Assembly: GCA_012522615.1 (NCBI GenBank)
Contig: JAAYKB010000115.1
Span: forward strand, 1 to 14,700
Reading direction: 5' to 3'
DNA length: 14,700 nucleotides
Origin: Clostridiales bacterium
GTDB lineage: Bacteria > Bacillota > Clostridia > Oscillospirales > Acutalibacteraceae
Shown here: piece by piece, positions 1 through 6,737 of the stretch
Numbering within the stretch: position 1 is the stretch's first letter
Layout: each line of letters opens with the position of its first letter
Program-made: the position numbers and the translations under genes
Notes under the pieces: generated by a model
What the model was told of the DNA's origin: nothing
The model's database searches: none
What the model saw: the letters and a program-made list of their open reading frames with translations, nothing else

Positions 1-862
1 CAACCAAATTGCACATTCCATCCGTTGGGGTGGAAACGATGGGTACCCCCAGCGCCATTGCTTCCAACGCACACATGGGGGTTCCCTCAAAGCGTGAGGT
101 CATCAGCATAAACTTTGCATCGTGCATAAGCTTAAGAGGATTGCTCATACTCCCCAGAAAACTGATATTATGTTCCAAGCTCGAATTACGGACAATCTGT
201 TCCGCATGCTCCCGCAACTCACCGTCTCCCACAATCGCGCAACGAATATCCGGCATAATCTTTACGCACCGGCTCATGACGCGAATCAGGCGTTCTGGGT
301 GTTTTTGATATGTTATGCGCCCGACAAAAACAATATCATAATCATAACTTTGATTGTCCTCTTGCATTCTTAGGAAAAGTTCATCGATACAAATAACGTT
401 TCGCAATACCGTGCTTTTATTACGGCAGGCCTGTTTAAACAGATAATCTTTCAGCGCCGAATCGGATACCCAAAATATATGAACATAACGAGGCACGGAT
501 ATACCATATAAAAATGCTTTTAATGTGGGCTTTTTCATGTTTTCATGGTTTACATGCATGTGCGAAAGGATACGCTTTTGTTTACAACAAAGAGAGGCCA
601 GCAGGCTGGCGCGGATATCGTGGGCATGAATAATATCCGGTTTGTATGCTGCAATAACCCTTTTTATTTCACACAAAGACAGCCTGTCCATAGGCAGAAA
701 GCAAATGCCCTTGGATTTCACCGCATCCGCGATGGGTCCGTCCGGACTGCAATAGGCCATGTCATACTCCGGCAGGTCGGAAAACATGCGTATAATCTGA
801 CAGGCAACATTCTCCGCGCCGGAAAACCGATTCGTACTTAGCAGGTGCAGAACCCTTGGCAT
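1..862 (-). CDS. GT4-family glycosyltransferase, C-terminus beyond the window
   Basis: The first 287 codons of a GT-B fold, family 4 glycosyltransferase are present; the 3' end runs off the left edge. The start is ATG at 862, with GGAGG at 871-875 eight bases upstream. The N-terminal acceptor domain begins MPRVLHLLSTNRFSGAEN, the G-A-E-N loop usual near the start of GT4 enzymes. The nucleotide-sugar domain starts near residue 176 (DIVFVGRITYQKHPE) and includes VGDGELRE at 211-218. The EX7E motif, which in retaining GT4 enzymes contacts the donor, is E259 to E267 in EGTPMCALEAMALG. It begins 14 bases after the stop of the upstream glycosyltransferase, so it is cotranscribed and probably adds a later sugar of the same glycan on the cytoplasmic side of the membrane. 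Donor and acceptor cannot be told from sequence. Family assignment is firm. Confidence 0.9.
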   Translation of the reverse strand, partial: MPRVLHLLSTNRFSGAENVACQIIRMFSDLPEYDMAYCSPDGPIADAVKSKGICFLPMDRLSLCEIKRVIAAYKPDIIHAHDIRASLLASLCCKQKRILSHMHVNHENMKKPTLKAFLYGISVPRYVHIFWVSDSALKDYLFKQACRNKSTVLRNVICIDELFLRMQEDNQSYDYDIVFVGRITYQKHPERLIRVMSRCVKIMPDIRCAIVGDGELREHAEQIVRNSSLEHNISFLGSMSNPLKLMHDAKFMLMTSRFEGTPMCALEAMALGVPIVSTPTDGMCNLV

Positions 863-876
863 CGGCGTATCCTCCA

Positions 877-2043
877 TTAATTATCTGAATATACAACATC
901 TTTATCCTTGTTCAGGGAATCCCCTAAAGCCTCTTTATAAATCTCACGCATCTCACTCATAACATTAGCAATGTCGTATGTCCGGACATTTTCACGGTTT
1001 GCGGCGCCCATCCTTTCACACATTTCTCTGTCGGCGGTCAGCCGTACAATCGCCTCTGTGAATCCATCCACATCCTCTGGAGGCACAAGAAAGCCGCCCT
1101 CACCATCAATAATCAAATCCCGGTTTCCGCGGATATCCGACGCCACGCACGGCAGCCCCGCAGCCATTGCCTCCATAAGCGATACCGGAAGACCTTCGCG
1201 CTTTGAAGAAAAGCAAAAGATATCCGACGCTTTGCAAAGTGCCGGTATATCGTTGCGGTATCCCAAAAAGTGAACCTGTTTGGAAATATTTAAGGATTCT
1301 GCAAGCAGTTCTAAAGCGGGTTTTAAGGCGCCTGTTCCGGCAATGCAGTAATGCATTAACGGCGCGTTGGCCTTCGCAAGAGCACGTATAAGAACAGCAT
1401 GATTTTTATTATCGTTCAACTCGCCGACGGATAGTAAAACGGTCGCCGAATCGGGTATAGACAATTCCTTTTTTAAATACGATTTTTCAGCGATAGCTTG
1501 TCCGTATTTCTCTGTATCAACACCTACGCCCGGAACCAGACAGACCTTTTTCGCATTCATTTTTCTTTGAGCAAGCTCATAATCCTCACGGTTAATCGTG
1601 ATAAGCACATCCGTATAATTTGAAAGGAGCTTTTCTACCGGATAATATAAAAGCCAGTTAATCAGGGGCGCTCCTTTATAAAAATGAAAGCCGTGGGCGG
1701 TGTAGAGTACTCGCACACCCTTTTTTCTCAGCTTTCTGCATGCAATTCGTGTACAGGCAGCCGCAATTGGTGTATGACAATGAACCATATCATAATCTTT
1801 TTCCTCAACAAGCTTTTTTATCTGAGCCACAGCAGTAAGGTTTCCCTTGCTGAAAGGGGAGCGTGAACATGACAGAGGATTTATTTTGCATCCCCATTCG
1901 CGGTAATAATCTGGAACAGGTGCTTCATTTTCGTTGCTGGCAATATCAATTTGGTTTCCATCTTTAATCAGTTTGTGAATAAAGTCTTTAAAAAAACACA
2001 TCGTCAAGCCAATCGTTGTAACATATAAAATTTTCATGGTCAT
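877..2043 (-). CDS. EpsD-like GT4 glycosyltransferase
   Basis: A full-length (388 aa) GT4 glycosyltransferase, close in layout and motifs to Bacillus EpsD: VHCHTP at 87-92, LYTAHGFHFYKGAP at 113-126 followed by NWLLYYPVEK, and PGVGVDTEKY at 171-180. The donor-site EX7E is E283 to E291 in REGLPVSLMEAMAAG. The protein is expected to transfer a sugar onto a lipid-linked glycan at the inner face of the membrane. The ATG at 2043 overlaps the stop of the upstream acetyltransferase gene (ATGA), with AAGG five bases ahead. A second ATG at 2037 gives the N-terminus MKILYVTT that EpsD homologues have, so either start is possible. The overlap implies translational coupling. The sugar transferred is unknown. 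Confidence 0.93.
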   Translation of the reverse strand: MTMKILYVTTIGLTMCFFKDFIHKLIKDGNQIDIASNENEAPVPDYYREWGCKINPLSCSRSPFSKGNLTAVAQIKKLVEEKDYDMVHCHTPIAAACTRIACRKLRKKGVRVLYTAHGFHFYKGAPLINWLLYYPVEKLLSNYTDVLITINREDYELAQRKMNAKKVCLVPGVGVDTEKYGQAIAEKSYLKKELSIPDSATVLLSVGELNDNKNHAVLIRALAKANAPLMHYCIAGTGALKPALELLAESLNISKQVHFLGYRNDIPALCKASDIFCFSSKREGLPVSLMEAMAAGLPCVASDIRGNRDLIIDGEGGFLVPPEDVDGFTEAIVRLTADREMCERMGAANRENVRTYDIANVMSEMREIYKEALGDSLNKDKDVVYSDN

Positions 2044-2657
2044 TTTATCCTTTTTACGGGAACACCAACATATGTACCCGCTTCATCCAAATCGTTTGTT
2101 ACCACCGCACCAGCTCCAACAATAGCTTTGGAGCATATCTTTATATTGTCAATTACAGTAGCGCCTGCGCCCACAAACACACTTTTCCCTATAACCACAG
2201 AGCCTGCAAGATGAGCTCCTACGGATATATGACAATAATTGCCGACTATACAATCGTGATCAATTGAACTACAGGTGTTAATAATTGAACTTTTTCCAAT
2301 TATGGAACCAGTATTAATCACTGCCCCTGCCATTACAACGGTACCGCACCCGATACGTACTCCAGATCCAATTACAGCATCCGGATGGATAAGTGTGGCG
2401 ATTTTTGCTTGTCTTGCTTCAAGAGCAGAAGTGATTTTTGCACGAATCGTATTGTTTCCAATCGCAACGATAAATTCACTGTCGTTTATATATTGAAAAA
2501 AATCATCAACTTTACCAGCAACCGCTATATTATTAAATCCTTTTGAGTCTTCACTGTCATCTAAAAAAAGAAGGCTTTCATATTTTTTATTTTTAAGTGC
2601 ATTATCAGCAACGACTTTTCCGTGCCCTCCTGCACCTATAATAACTAGTTTTTTCAT
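2040..2657 (-). CDS. epsM: PglD/EpsM-type sugar O/N-acetyltransferase
   Basis: This 205-aa protein has the two parts of the NeuD/PglD/EpsM family: an N-terminal Rossmann-like half starting MKKLVIIGAGGHGKVVAD (GAGGHG at 8-13), and a C-terminal left-handed beta-helix of hexapeptide repeats from about residue 90 to 200. His134 in SSIDHDC matches the catalytic base of PglD. Known members use acetyl-CoA to acetylate the 4-amino group of a UDP-4-amino-6-deoxy-HexNAc, giving UDP-diacetamido-trideoxyhexose. The gene lies between the phosphoglycosyltransferase (ATGA overlap at 2654-2657) and a glycosyltransferase (ATGA overlap at 2040-2043), and the matching aminotransferase is two genes upstream, which supports this substrate. 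Sialic-acid-type (NeuD) activity is less likely with these neighbours. Confidence 0.92.
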   Translation of the reverse strand: MKKLVIIGAGGHGKVVADNALKNKKYESLLFLDDSEDSKGFNNIAVAGKVDDFFQYINDSEFIVAIGNNTIRAKITSALEARQAKIATLIHPDAVIGSGVRIGCGTVVMAGAVINTGSIIGKSSIINTCSSIDHDCIVGNYCHISVGAHLAGSVVIGKSVFVGAGATVIDNIKICSKAIVGAGAVVTNDLDEAGTYVGVPVKRIK

Positions 2658-3292
2658 ATCTTTACTTGCTCCTGTTCATCTTGACAAACCTTCGTACCAG
2701 TAAACTCTTCCGCTGTATCTGAGGTTCCATATCCAATACCTTCACCCTTTAAGACTGACTTCACCGTGCAGAAAACAATCTTCATATCTTCTAAAAAAGT
2801 AATATTGTGTACATATTCCGCATCCAGTCTAAATTTTTCCTCCCATGATATTGCATTTCGTCCGTGTACTTGTGCATATCCGGTTAGCCCGGGACGGACA
2901 TAATGGCGCATTCTCTGCTGTTCATTATAAAGTGGCAAGTATTTAACCAATAGCGGTCGTGGTCCGACTATTGACATATCGCCACGGATGATGTTCCATA
3001 ATTCTGGCAATTCGTCTAAGCTTGTGCTGCGCAATAACCGACCAAATTTTGTGAGCCGCATCTCATCGGGCAAAAGCTCACTATTATTATCTCTTTCGTC
3101 TGTCATTGTCCTGAATTTATACAGCACAAATATCTTTTCATCTTTCCCCGGTCGCTCTTGTTTATAAATTACCGGCGAACCGAGCTTAATCCTGACGAGT
3201 ATTGCTATAATTAACATAACAGGCGAAAGCAGAGTCATGGCAAGCAACGCTAAAATAAAATCCATAGTCCGCTTTATGTATTTAGCGTACAT
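2654..3292 (-). CDS. epsL: PglC/EpsL-type polyprenyl-phosphate sugar-1-phosphate transferase
   Basis: A small monotopic phosphoglycosyltransferase (212 aa, the usual length of PglC-type enzymes). It has one N-terminal hydrophobic re-entrant helix at about residues 10-34 (DFILALLAMTLLSPVMLIIA), then YKQERPGK, LYKFRTM (58-63), the catalytic Asp93-Glu94 in STSLDELPELWN, IVGPRPL (108-114) and the tail RPGLTGYAQVHGRNAISWEEK. These enzymes move a sugar-1-phosphate from a UDP-sugar to undecaprenyl phosphate, the first membrane step of glycan assembly. With the aminotransferase and acetyltransferase beside it, the donor is most likely UDP-diacetamido-trideoxyhexose (inference). The start ATG at 3292 has a GAGAGG ribosome site eight bases upstream and follows the aminotransferase stop by 12 bases. 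It lacks the long N-terminal membrane domain of WbaP-type enzymes. Confidence 0.94.
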   Translation of the reverse strand: MYAKYIKRTMDFILALLAMTLLSPVMLIIAILVRIKLGSPVIYKQERPGKDEKIFVLYKFRTMTDERDNNSELLPDEMRLTKFGRLLRSTSLDELPELWNIIRGDMSIVGPRPLLVKYLPLYNEQQRMRHYVRPGLTGYAQVHGRNAISWEEKFRLDAEYVHNITFLEDMKIVFCTVKSVLKGEGIGYGTSDTAEEFTGTKVCQDEQEQVKI

Positions 3293-3304
3293 ATATAAAA
3301 CCTC

Positions 3305-4426
3305 TCAAAAGCAGCTTTTTATGATATCAATAACTTCATTTTGTTCTTCTTCCGTCATCTTAATATCTGATGGCAAGCAAAGACCTCTTTCAAATATATC
3401 TGCGCCCACATCACCCTCAACGGAAATAAAATCACGACCCGCAAATACGGGTTGCAGATGCATAGGTTTCCAAATCGGTCTGGACTCTATGTTTTCTTTT
3501 TCCAAAGCAAGACGAATCTTTTCAGGTGTGCAAACACTCATAGCATCCGAATTAATTGTAATACAACTTAGCCAGAAGTTCGGACGGCTTTCAACATGAT
3601 ATGGATTCATCTTAATAGGCAGGTCTTTAAGTCCTTCTTTATAGAGATAATAAATCCTTTCCTTGATACGTTTATGCTCATCAACATGCAATAGCTGACC
3701 TCGACCAATACCGGCAACGATGTTGCTCATACGATAGTTATAACCAATCTCTCTGTGCTGGTACCAAGGAACCGGGTCGCGTGATTGCGTTGACCAGTAC
3801 CGGGCTTTTTTTATTGCCTCTTCATCATCCGAAAGAAGCATTCCTCCTCCTGAGGTGGTTATCAACTTATTCCCATTAAAGGATAATACATTATAATTGC
3901 CAAATGACCCTGTTTGTTTTCCTTTATATGTAGAAGATAAACTTTCAGCCGCATCTTCAATCATTATTGCACCGTGCGAGTCGCATATTGCTTGTATTTC
4001 ATCAAGTTTTGCAGGGATTCCGTAAAGGTTTGCAACAATAACTGTTTTACAACTGGGATATTTGTCGAAGGCTCGCTCCAAAGCTTTTGGATTCATGTTC
4101 CAGGTTTCACGTTCGGAATCTATAAATACCTGTACTCCACCCTCATACGAAATCGGGTTTACAGTCGCGACAAACGTCAAATCTGAGCAAAGCACAACCT
4201 CCCCAAGCTTAACACCTGCCAGCTTTACCGCTAAGTGGAGCGCAGCCGTTCCTGACACCAAAGCAGCAGCATGTTTTACTCCGATATACTCCGCCATATC
4301 ACGCTCAAATCTGTCGACGTTTGGACCGAGCGGGGCAACCCAGTTTGCATCAAATGCTTCCTTTATGTACTTCTGCTCGTCTCCATGCATCGTTGGCGAC
4401 GAAAGATAGATTCTCTTTTTTTTCAT
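3305..4426 (-). CDS. epsN: DegT/DnrJ/EryC1 (EpsN/PglE-type) PLP-dependent aminotransferase
   Basis: A 373-aa PLP-dependent sugar aminotransferase that resembles Bacillus EpsN along its whole length: KRIYLSSPTMHGDEQKYI at the start, NWVAPLGPNVD (28-38), SGTAALH (58-64), EDAAES (157-162, Asp for the PLP pyridine nitrogen), and Lys187 in SFNGNKLITTSGGGM as the Schiff-base lysine. The known reaction converts UDP-4-keto-6-deoxy-GlcNAc to the 4-amino sugar with glutamate. I start at ATG 4426, which gives MKKKRIYLSSP as in the family; an in-frame TTG at 4438 would add four residues but has no ribosome site. The upstream gene ends at 4482, leaving 55 bases with a TATAAT-like sequence at 4481-4486 but no convincing -35. 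The required 4,6-dehydratase is not in the window. Confidence 0.95.
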   Translation of the reverse strand: MKKKRIYLSSPTMHGDEQKYIKEAFDANWVAPLGPNVDRFERDMAEYIGVKHAAALVSGTAALHLAVKLAGVKLGEVVLCSDLTFVATVNPISYEGGVQVFIDSERETWNMNPKALERAFDKYPSCKTVIVANLYGIPAKLDEIQAICDSHGAIMIEDAAESLSSTYKGKQTGSFGNYNVLSFNGNKLITTSGGGMLLSDDEEAIKKARYWSTQSRDPVPWYQHREIGYNYRMSNIVAGIGRGQLLHVDEHKRIKERIYYLYKEGLKDLPIKMNPYHVESRPNFWLSCITINSDAMSVCTPEKIRLALEKENIESRPIWKPMHLQPVFAGRDFISVEGDVGADIFERGLCLPSDIKMTEEEQNEVIDIIKSCF

Positions 4427-4481
4427 TACTCTTCTCAACTTTCGGATATTGGTGTTTTGTTAATAGTAAATGCTTTATCAA

Positions 4482-5693
4482 TTATATCTCAAAAATATGT
4501 AACTGTTCATAAACTTTTCTACGGTTACTTCCTACTGTAAGTAAGTCTTTTATTTTAACCTTATCTCTTTTCCCTATCAGACTGCGAAAAGCGTAGCGCA
4601 GAGGAAAATACACATATCCTATAGGAAGAATAAGCTTTAATCTCTTCGATTTAGGCCAATTACTATAAACTATACTATTTAGAGATAAAAAAGCTTGTCG
4701 AATCATGGAATTTTTTGATTCTCTCACATCCGGCAAGACAAGAGATGACATAGAGTGCATGAAATCCTTGCGGCCGAAGTTGCCGCTTAGCATGATATCT
4801 TCCATAATCCCCAGGCACAAATCTATTTCCAAATCGCCGAACAAATCATCGTTCGGCATACCAAGATATAGGACTGCAGTTTGACTTAGAATCTGCGCCA
4901 TTCGCCACAATCCCACTTTTTGAAGCCGTTCCTTTAACAGCGCACGCTGGGTACTATCCAGCCTATTAATATACACTGCCCAATCACAAAAATGCCGCAG
5001 TCCGATACCCGATTGAAGCAGGTGACGCTGTGCGTGAATCAGAATTATTAAACCGTGATGAAACCAACACGGAATTTTAAGAGTGCCGTAGCTTTCATCA
5101 TTAACAGTCTCTGCATCATCTATTATATGTTCCATCCATTCCCGAATCGTATCCCCTGCTTCTCCCTCGGGCAGAGTACTGACTGCCAAATGCAATTCTA
5201 ACACGCTTTGTTCCTTGTAAAAGCTTATATGAAATTCATGTTCTTTTTCGCTGCTTATATAGCCCTGCTCTAGCAGACAATCCGTAGCTTTATCTACATT
5301 CTCAGTAGATATCAAAAAGTCTACATCACCCATACAACGCAAATACGGTTTTGGATAGTAGTGGGCTGAGGCGCATCCTTTTAGGATGCAATAAGGAACA
5401 TTTATATCAGTCAGCCAATTATGTAACTCCTTATGTTGAAAAAAAACATTTGTACTATGAACTACCTGTTGGAACGCATAAGAAGACCATTGCCCATAGA
5501 TGATTGGGGGAATTTGATTTTTATAAAAGGATAAGCCTTCAAACGCCTGTGCTGTTACTGTTTGATTCCTGCTTTCCTGCAACAACTTTTCTATATCGAT
5601 ATTTTCCAATGAAATCTCTCTGTGTGCATCAAATAACTCGTTTGCTAATATATCCAATAGCACTTGGTTTTCGGGAGGTAATTTCCAGTCCAT
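4482..5693 (-). CDS. Nucleotidyltransferase family protein (NTP_transf_5-like), first gene of the glycan operon
   Basis: The 403-aa protein matches the pattern of the uncharacterised NTP_transf_5 group: LKG at 104-106, a YPKPYLR stretch, then MGDVDFLI (121-128) with Asp123 and Asp125 as the likely metal-binding pair of a nucleotidyltransferase fold. A third acidic position is probably Glu166 in VLELHLAV. A helical second half follows, with HHGLIILIHAQRHLLQSGIGLRHFCDW (212-238), typical of the group. Members often sit in capsule, exopolysaccharide or peptide-modification clusters, but no reaction is established that I know of. The start is ATG 5693 with GGAGG (5701-5705) seven bases upstream. 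It is the first gene after the promoter at 5829-5857. No signal peptide or membrane segment is visible, so it is probably cytoplasmic. Family placement is fairly sure; role is unknown. Confidence 0.8.
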   Translation of the reverse strand: MDWKLPPENQVLLDILANELFDAHREISLENIDIEKLLQESRNQTVTAQAFEGLSFYKNQIPPIIYGQWSSYAFQQVVHSTNVFFQHKELHNWLTDINVPYCILKGCASAHYYPKPYLRCMGDVDFLISTENVDKATDCLLEQGYISSEKEHEFHISFYKEQSVLELHLAVSTLPEGEAGDTIREWMEHIIDDAETVNDESYGTLKIPCWFHHGLIILIHAQRHLLQSGIGLRHFCDWAVYINRLDSTQRALLKERLQKVGLWRMAQILSQTAVLYLGMPNDDLFGDLEIDLCLGIMEDIMLSGNFGRKDFMHSMSSLVLPDVRESKNSMIRQAFLSLNSIVYSNWPKSKRLKLILPIGYVYFPLRYAFRSLIGKRDKVKIKDLLTVGSNRRKVYEQLHIFEI

Positions 5694-5828
5694 TATTATT
5701 CCTCCAATTTGCTATAAGAAATTATAGACAATTTCGTAACTACATCACTTGACTTTATCAAAATATCATAAGACGCAAAGTTGTGTCTGTTTGCAATAAA
5801 GATAGAAAACTCAAAACAACTGTAACTT

Positions 5829-5857
5829 ATTATACACTGTTCGTATATATCTTTCAA
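5829..5857 (-). promoter_or_regulatory. Sigma-A promoter of the glycan operon
   Basis: Reading on the minus strand, TTGAAA (5852-5857) is followed by a 17-base spacer and a perfect TATAAT (5829-5834). Start of transcription would be near 5822, leaving a leader of about 130 bases before the ATG at 5693. A second TATAAT at 5721-5726 lies nearer the gene but lacks a recognisable -35 at the right distance. The promoter sits just downstream of the terminator at 5877-5912, as expected for the start of an independent unit. Confidence 0.8.
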
Positions 5858-5861
5858 CAGT

Positions 5862-6058
5862 TCATAAACCATAATTAAAAAGTGCCCTGTATTTTTGGTC
5901 AGGGCACTTTTTATACTGTTTATTAATTAATTTTGCGGAAAATGCTGGCGTTAGTAATTCATATTCATCAGAAAACGAATCGGTTTTGTAAAGCATAGCT
6001 AAAGCTTTTTGAAACCATCAGCATCGCCGGTGATTTTCGTTTCACAAAATGCAGGCAT
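5862..6058 (-). pseudogene. Candidate frameshifted coding remnant, family not recognised
   Basis: Two adjoining minus-strand reading frames look protein-like and join at an A5 run (6006-6010). The first starts at ATG 6058 and reads ...CETKITGDADGFKK before a stop. The second, with stops in frame on both sides, reads ALAMLYKTDSFSDEYELL... and ends at TGA 5862-5864. Adding one A to the run would fuse them into about 65 codons. There is no ribosome site before 6058 or before the internal ATG at 5996. The front overlaps the tRNA terminator stem and the back overlaps the terminator at 5877-5912. That argues for a decayed gene end, or for chance. I do not recognise the family. An alternative is a 44-aa gene from 5996. 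Confidence 0.25.
5877..5912 (-). terminator. Rho-independent terminator (probably bidirectional)
   Basis: A perfect 13-bp stem (5877-5889 with 5900-5912) encloses a 10-base loop. The GC-rich part GTGCCCTG/CAGGGCAC is bordered by five A on one side and five T on the other, so it can act in both directions. On the minus strand the T-run continues TTTTTAATTA. It shields the glycan operon promoter from transcripts coming from the tRNA operon and the remnant at 5862-6058. Confidence 0.85.
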
Positions 6059-6090
6059 AAATCAGAAAACTTCTGATTTATGCCTGCATT
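6048..6090 (-). terminator. Terminator of the tRNA operon
   Basis: A perfect 20-bp stem (6048-6067 with 6071-6090) with a 3-base loop begins seven bases after the CCA end of the tRNA-Gly gene. On the minus strand it is followed by TTTTG. The stem is long and mixed in composition and the T-run is short, but its position directly after the last tRNA makes termination or 3'-end protection the likely role. Confidence 0.75.
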
Positions 6091-6096
6091 GGTGTT

Positions 6097-6172
6097 TGGA
6101 GCGGCTTACGAGGCTCGAACTCGCTACCTCAACCTTGGCAAGGTTGCGCTCTACCAGATGAGCTAAAGCCGC
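6097..6172 (-). tRNA. tRNA-Gly (anticodon GCC)
   Basis: A complete 76-base cloverleaf. The acceptor stem GCGGCTT/AAGCCGC is perfect and the CCA is encoded. The D arm contains TAGCTCATCTGGTAGAGC. The anticodon stem CAACC/GGTTG holds loop TTGCCAA with anticodon GCC. The T arm GCGAG-TTCGAGC-CTCGT has one G-T pair. It is the last tRNA of the operon and lies beyond the terminator-like hairpin at 6271-6303. No separate promoter is visible for it. Confidence 0.97.
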
Positions 6173-6178
6173 AGAATA

Positions 6179-6194
6179 GGCAGGATATCCTGCC
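6179..6194. repeat. Perfect 16-bp palindrome in the Phe-Gly spacer
   Basis: GGCAGGAT/ATCCTGCC is a gapless palindrome seven bases upstream of the tRNA-Gly gene. A gapless palindrome makes a poor RNA hairpin but is a typical shape for a dimeric protein site. A shorter related one, ACAGG-CTAT-CCTGT, lies at 6224-6237. Function is unknown. Confidence 0.6.
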
Positions 6195-6246
6195 GTCGGG
6201 TTAATTCCCCATTGCAAATTTCAACAGGCTATCCTGTGTGGCTGTC

Positions 6247-6271
6247 TCAAATTAAGGGGAGCTTAATTTGA
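6247..6271. repeat. 10-bp inverted repeat in the Phe-Gly spacer
   Basis: TCAAATTAAG (6247-6256) and CTTAATTTGA (6262-6271) are exact reverse complements around a 5-base loop. The repeat directly follows, on the minus strand, the hairpin at 6271-6303. It is AT-rich with no T-run, so it is not a classical terminator; it may be a processing element. Confidence 0.6.
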
Positions 6272-6302
6272 AAGAATAAAACCGCAAAGCGGTTTTATTC
6301 TT

Positions 6303-6303
<1 letters not shown>
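6271..6303 (-). terminator. Terminator-like hairpin flush with the tRNA-Phe 3' end
   Basis: A perfect 15-bp stem (6271-6285 with 6289-6303) has a 3-base loop. The core on the minus strand is AAAACCGC-TTT-GCGGTTTT followed by ATTCTTT, the usual A-run, GC stem and T-run of an intrinsic terminator. The outermost pair uses the final A of the tRNA-Phe CCA. It would reduce transcription into tRNA-Gly, or mark the 3' end for processing. Confidence 0.6.
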
Positions 6304-6378
<75 letters not shown>

Positions 6379-6382
6379 AAAT

Positions 6383-6459
6383 TGGCGACCCGGAACGGGC
6401 TCGAACCGTCGACCTCTAGCGTGACAGGCTAGCGTTCTAACCAGCTGAACTACCGGGCC
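6383..6459 (-). tRNA. tRNA-Asp (anticodon GTC)
   Basis: A complete 77-base cloverleaf with encoded CCA and discriminator G, as expected for tRNA-Asp. The acceptor stem is GGCCCGG/CCGGGTC. Anticodon stem CTAGC/GCTAG holds loop CTGTCAC with anticodon GTC. The D arm contains TAGTTCAGCTGGTTAGAA and the T arm GGTTCGAGCCC. It lies four bases upstream of tRNA-Phe. Confidence 0.97.
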
Positions 6460-6486
6460 AAATCCAAAATCCTTTACCTTTCGGTT

Positions 6487-6518
6487 GCAAATCGTGAACA
6501 AAACTGCCCGCGATTTGC
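6487..6518. repeat. 8-bp inverted repeat in the Val-Asp spacer
   Basis: GCAAATCG (6487-6494) and CGATTTGC (6511-6518) are exact reverse complements around a 16-base loop, in the 72-base spacer between tRNA-Val and tRNA-Asp. There is no T-run. It would form a hairpin in the tRNA precursor and may guide processing. Confidence 0.55.
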
Positions 6519-6531
6519 TGACCGTCAGATA

Positions 6532-6607
6532 TGGTGGGAACAACAGGGCTCGAACCTGTGACCCCCTGCTTGTAAGGCAGGTGCTCTCCCAGCTGAGCTA
6601 TGCTCCC
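6532..6607 (-). tRNA. tRNA-Val (anticodon TAC)
   Basis: A complete 76-base cloverleaf with encoded CCA. The acceptor stem is GGGAGCA/TGTTCCC. The D arm contains TAGCTCAGCTGGGAGAGC. Anticodon stem CCTGC/GCAGG holds loop CTTACAA with anticodon TAC. The T arm is ACAGG-TTCGAGC-CCTGT. It is the first tRNA of the operon, about 24 bases downstream of the predicted transcription start. Confidence 0.97.
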
Positions 6608-6610
6608 AAG

Positions 6611-6632
6611 CCGTCGCCTTGTTTGGCGACGG
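6611..6632 (-). other. 5' leader hairpin of the tRNA precursor
   Basis: CCGTCGCC (6611-6618) pairs perfectly with GGCGACGG (6625-6632) around a 6-base loop. It begins at about the predicted transcription start and ends three bases before tRNA-Val. It would cap the 5' end of the precursor; protection from 5' decay or guiding RNase P are possible roles (inference). Confidence 0.6.
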
Positions 6633-6637
6633 TGTAT

Positions 6638-6666
6638 ATAATACTATATCTGAGCCGACTTGTCAA
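6638..6666 (-). promoter_or_regulatory. Sigma-A promoter of the tRNA operon
   Basis: On the minus strand a perfect TTGACA (6661-6666), a 17-base spacer and TATTAT (6638-6643) match the consensus closely. Start would be near 6631. Upstream, 6683-6705 is an AT-rich near-palindrome (CAATTTTCAAATTTG and its complement), at a place where UP elements lie in strong stable-RNA promoters. No clear terminator separates it from the membrane-protein gene that ends at 6738. Confidence 0.85.
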
Positions 6667-6737
6667 TACAAAAGGGCTGCAATTTTTCAAATTTGAAAAT
6701 TGTCAAAATTACTCATTCGTCATTAGAAAAATCCTAC

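Noticed and set aside
9..841. Small plus-strand open frames
   Set aside because: All are antisense to the glycosyltransferase gene that runs off the left edge and has a proper start, ribosome site and GT4 motifs.
4427..4481. Internal promoter before the aminotransferase gene
   Set aside because: A TATAAT occurs at 4481-4486, but no acceptable -35 lies 16-18 bases upstream, and the gene can be read from the operon promoter.
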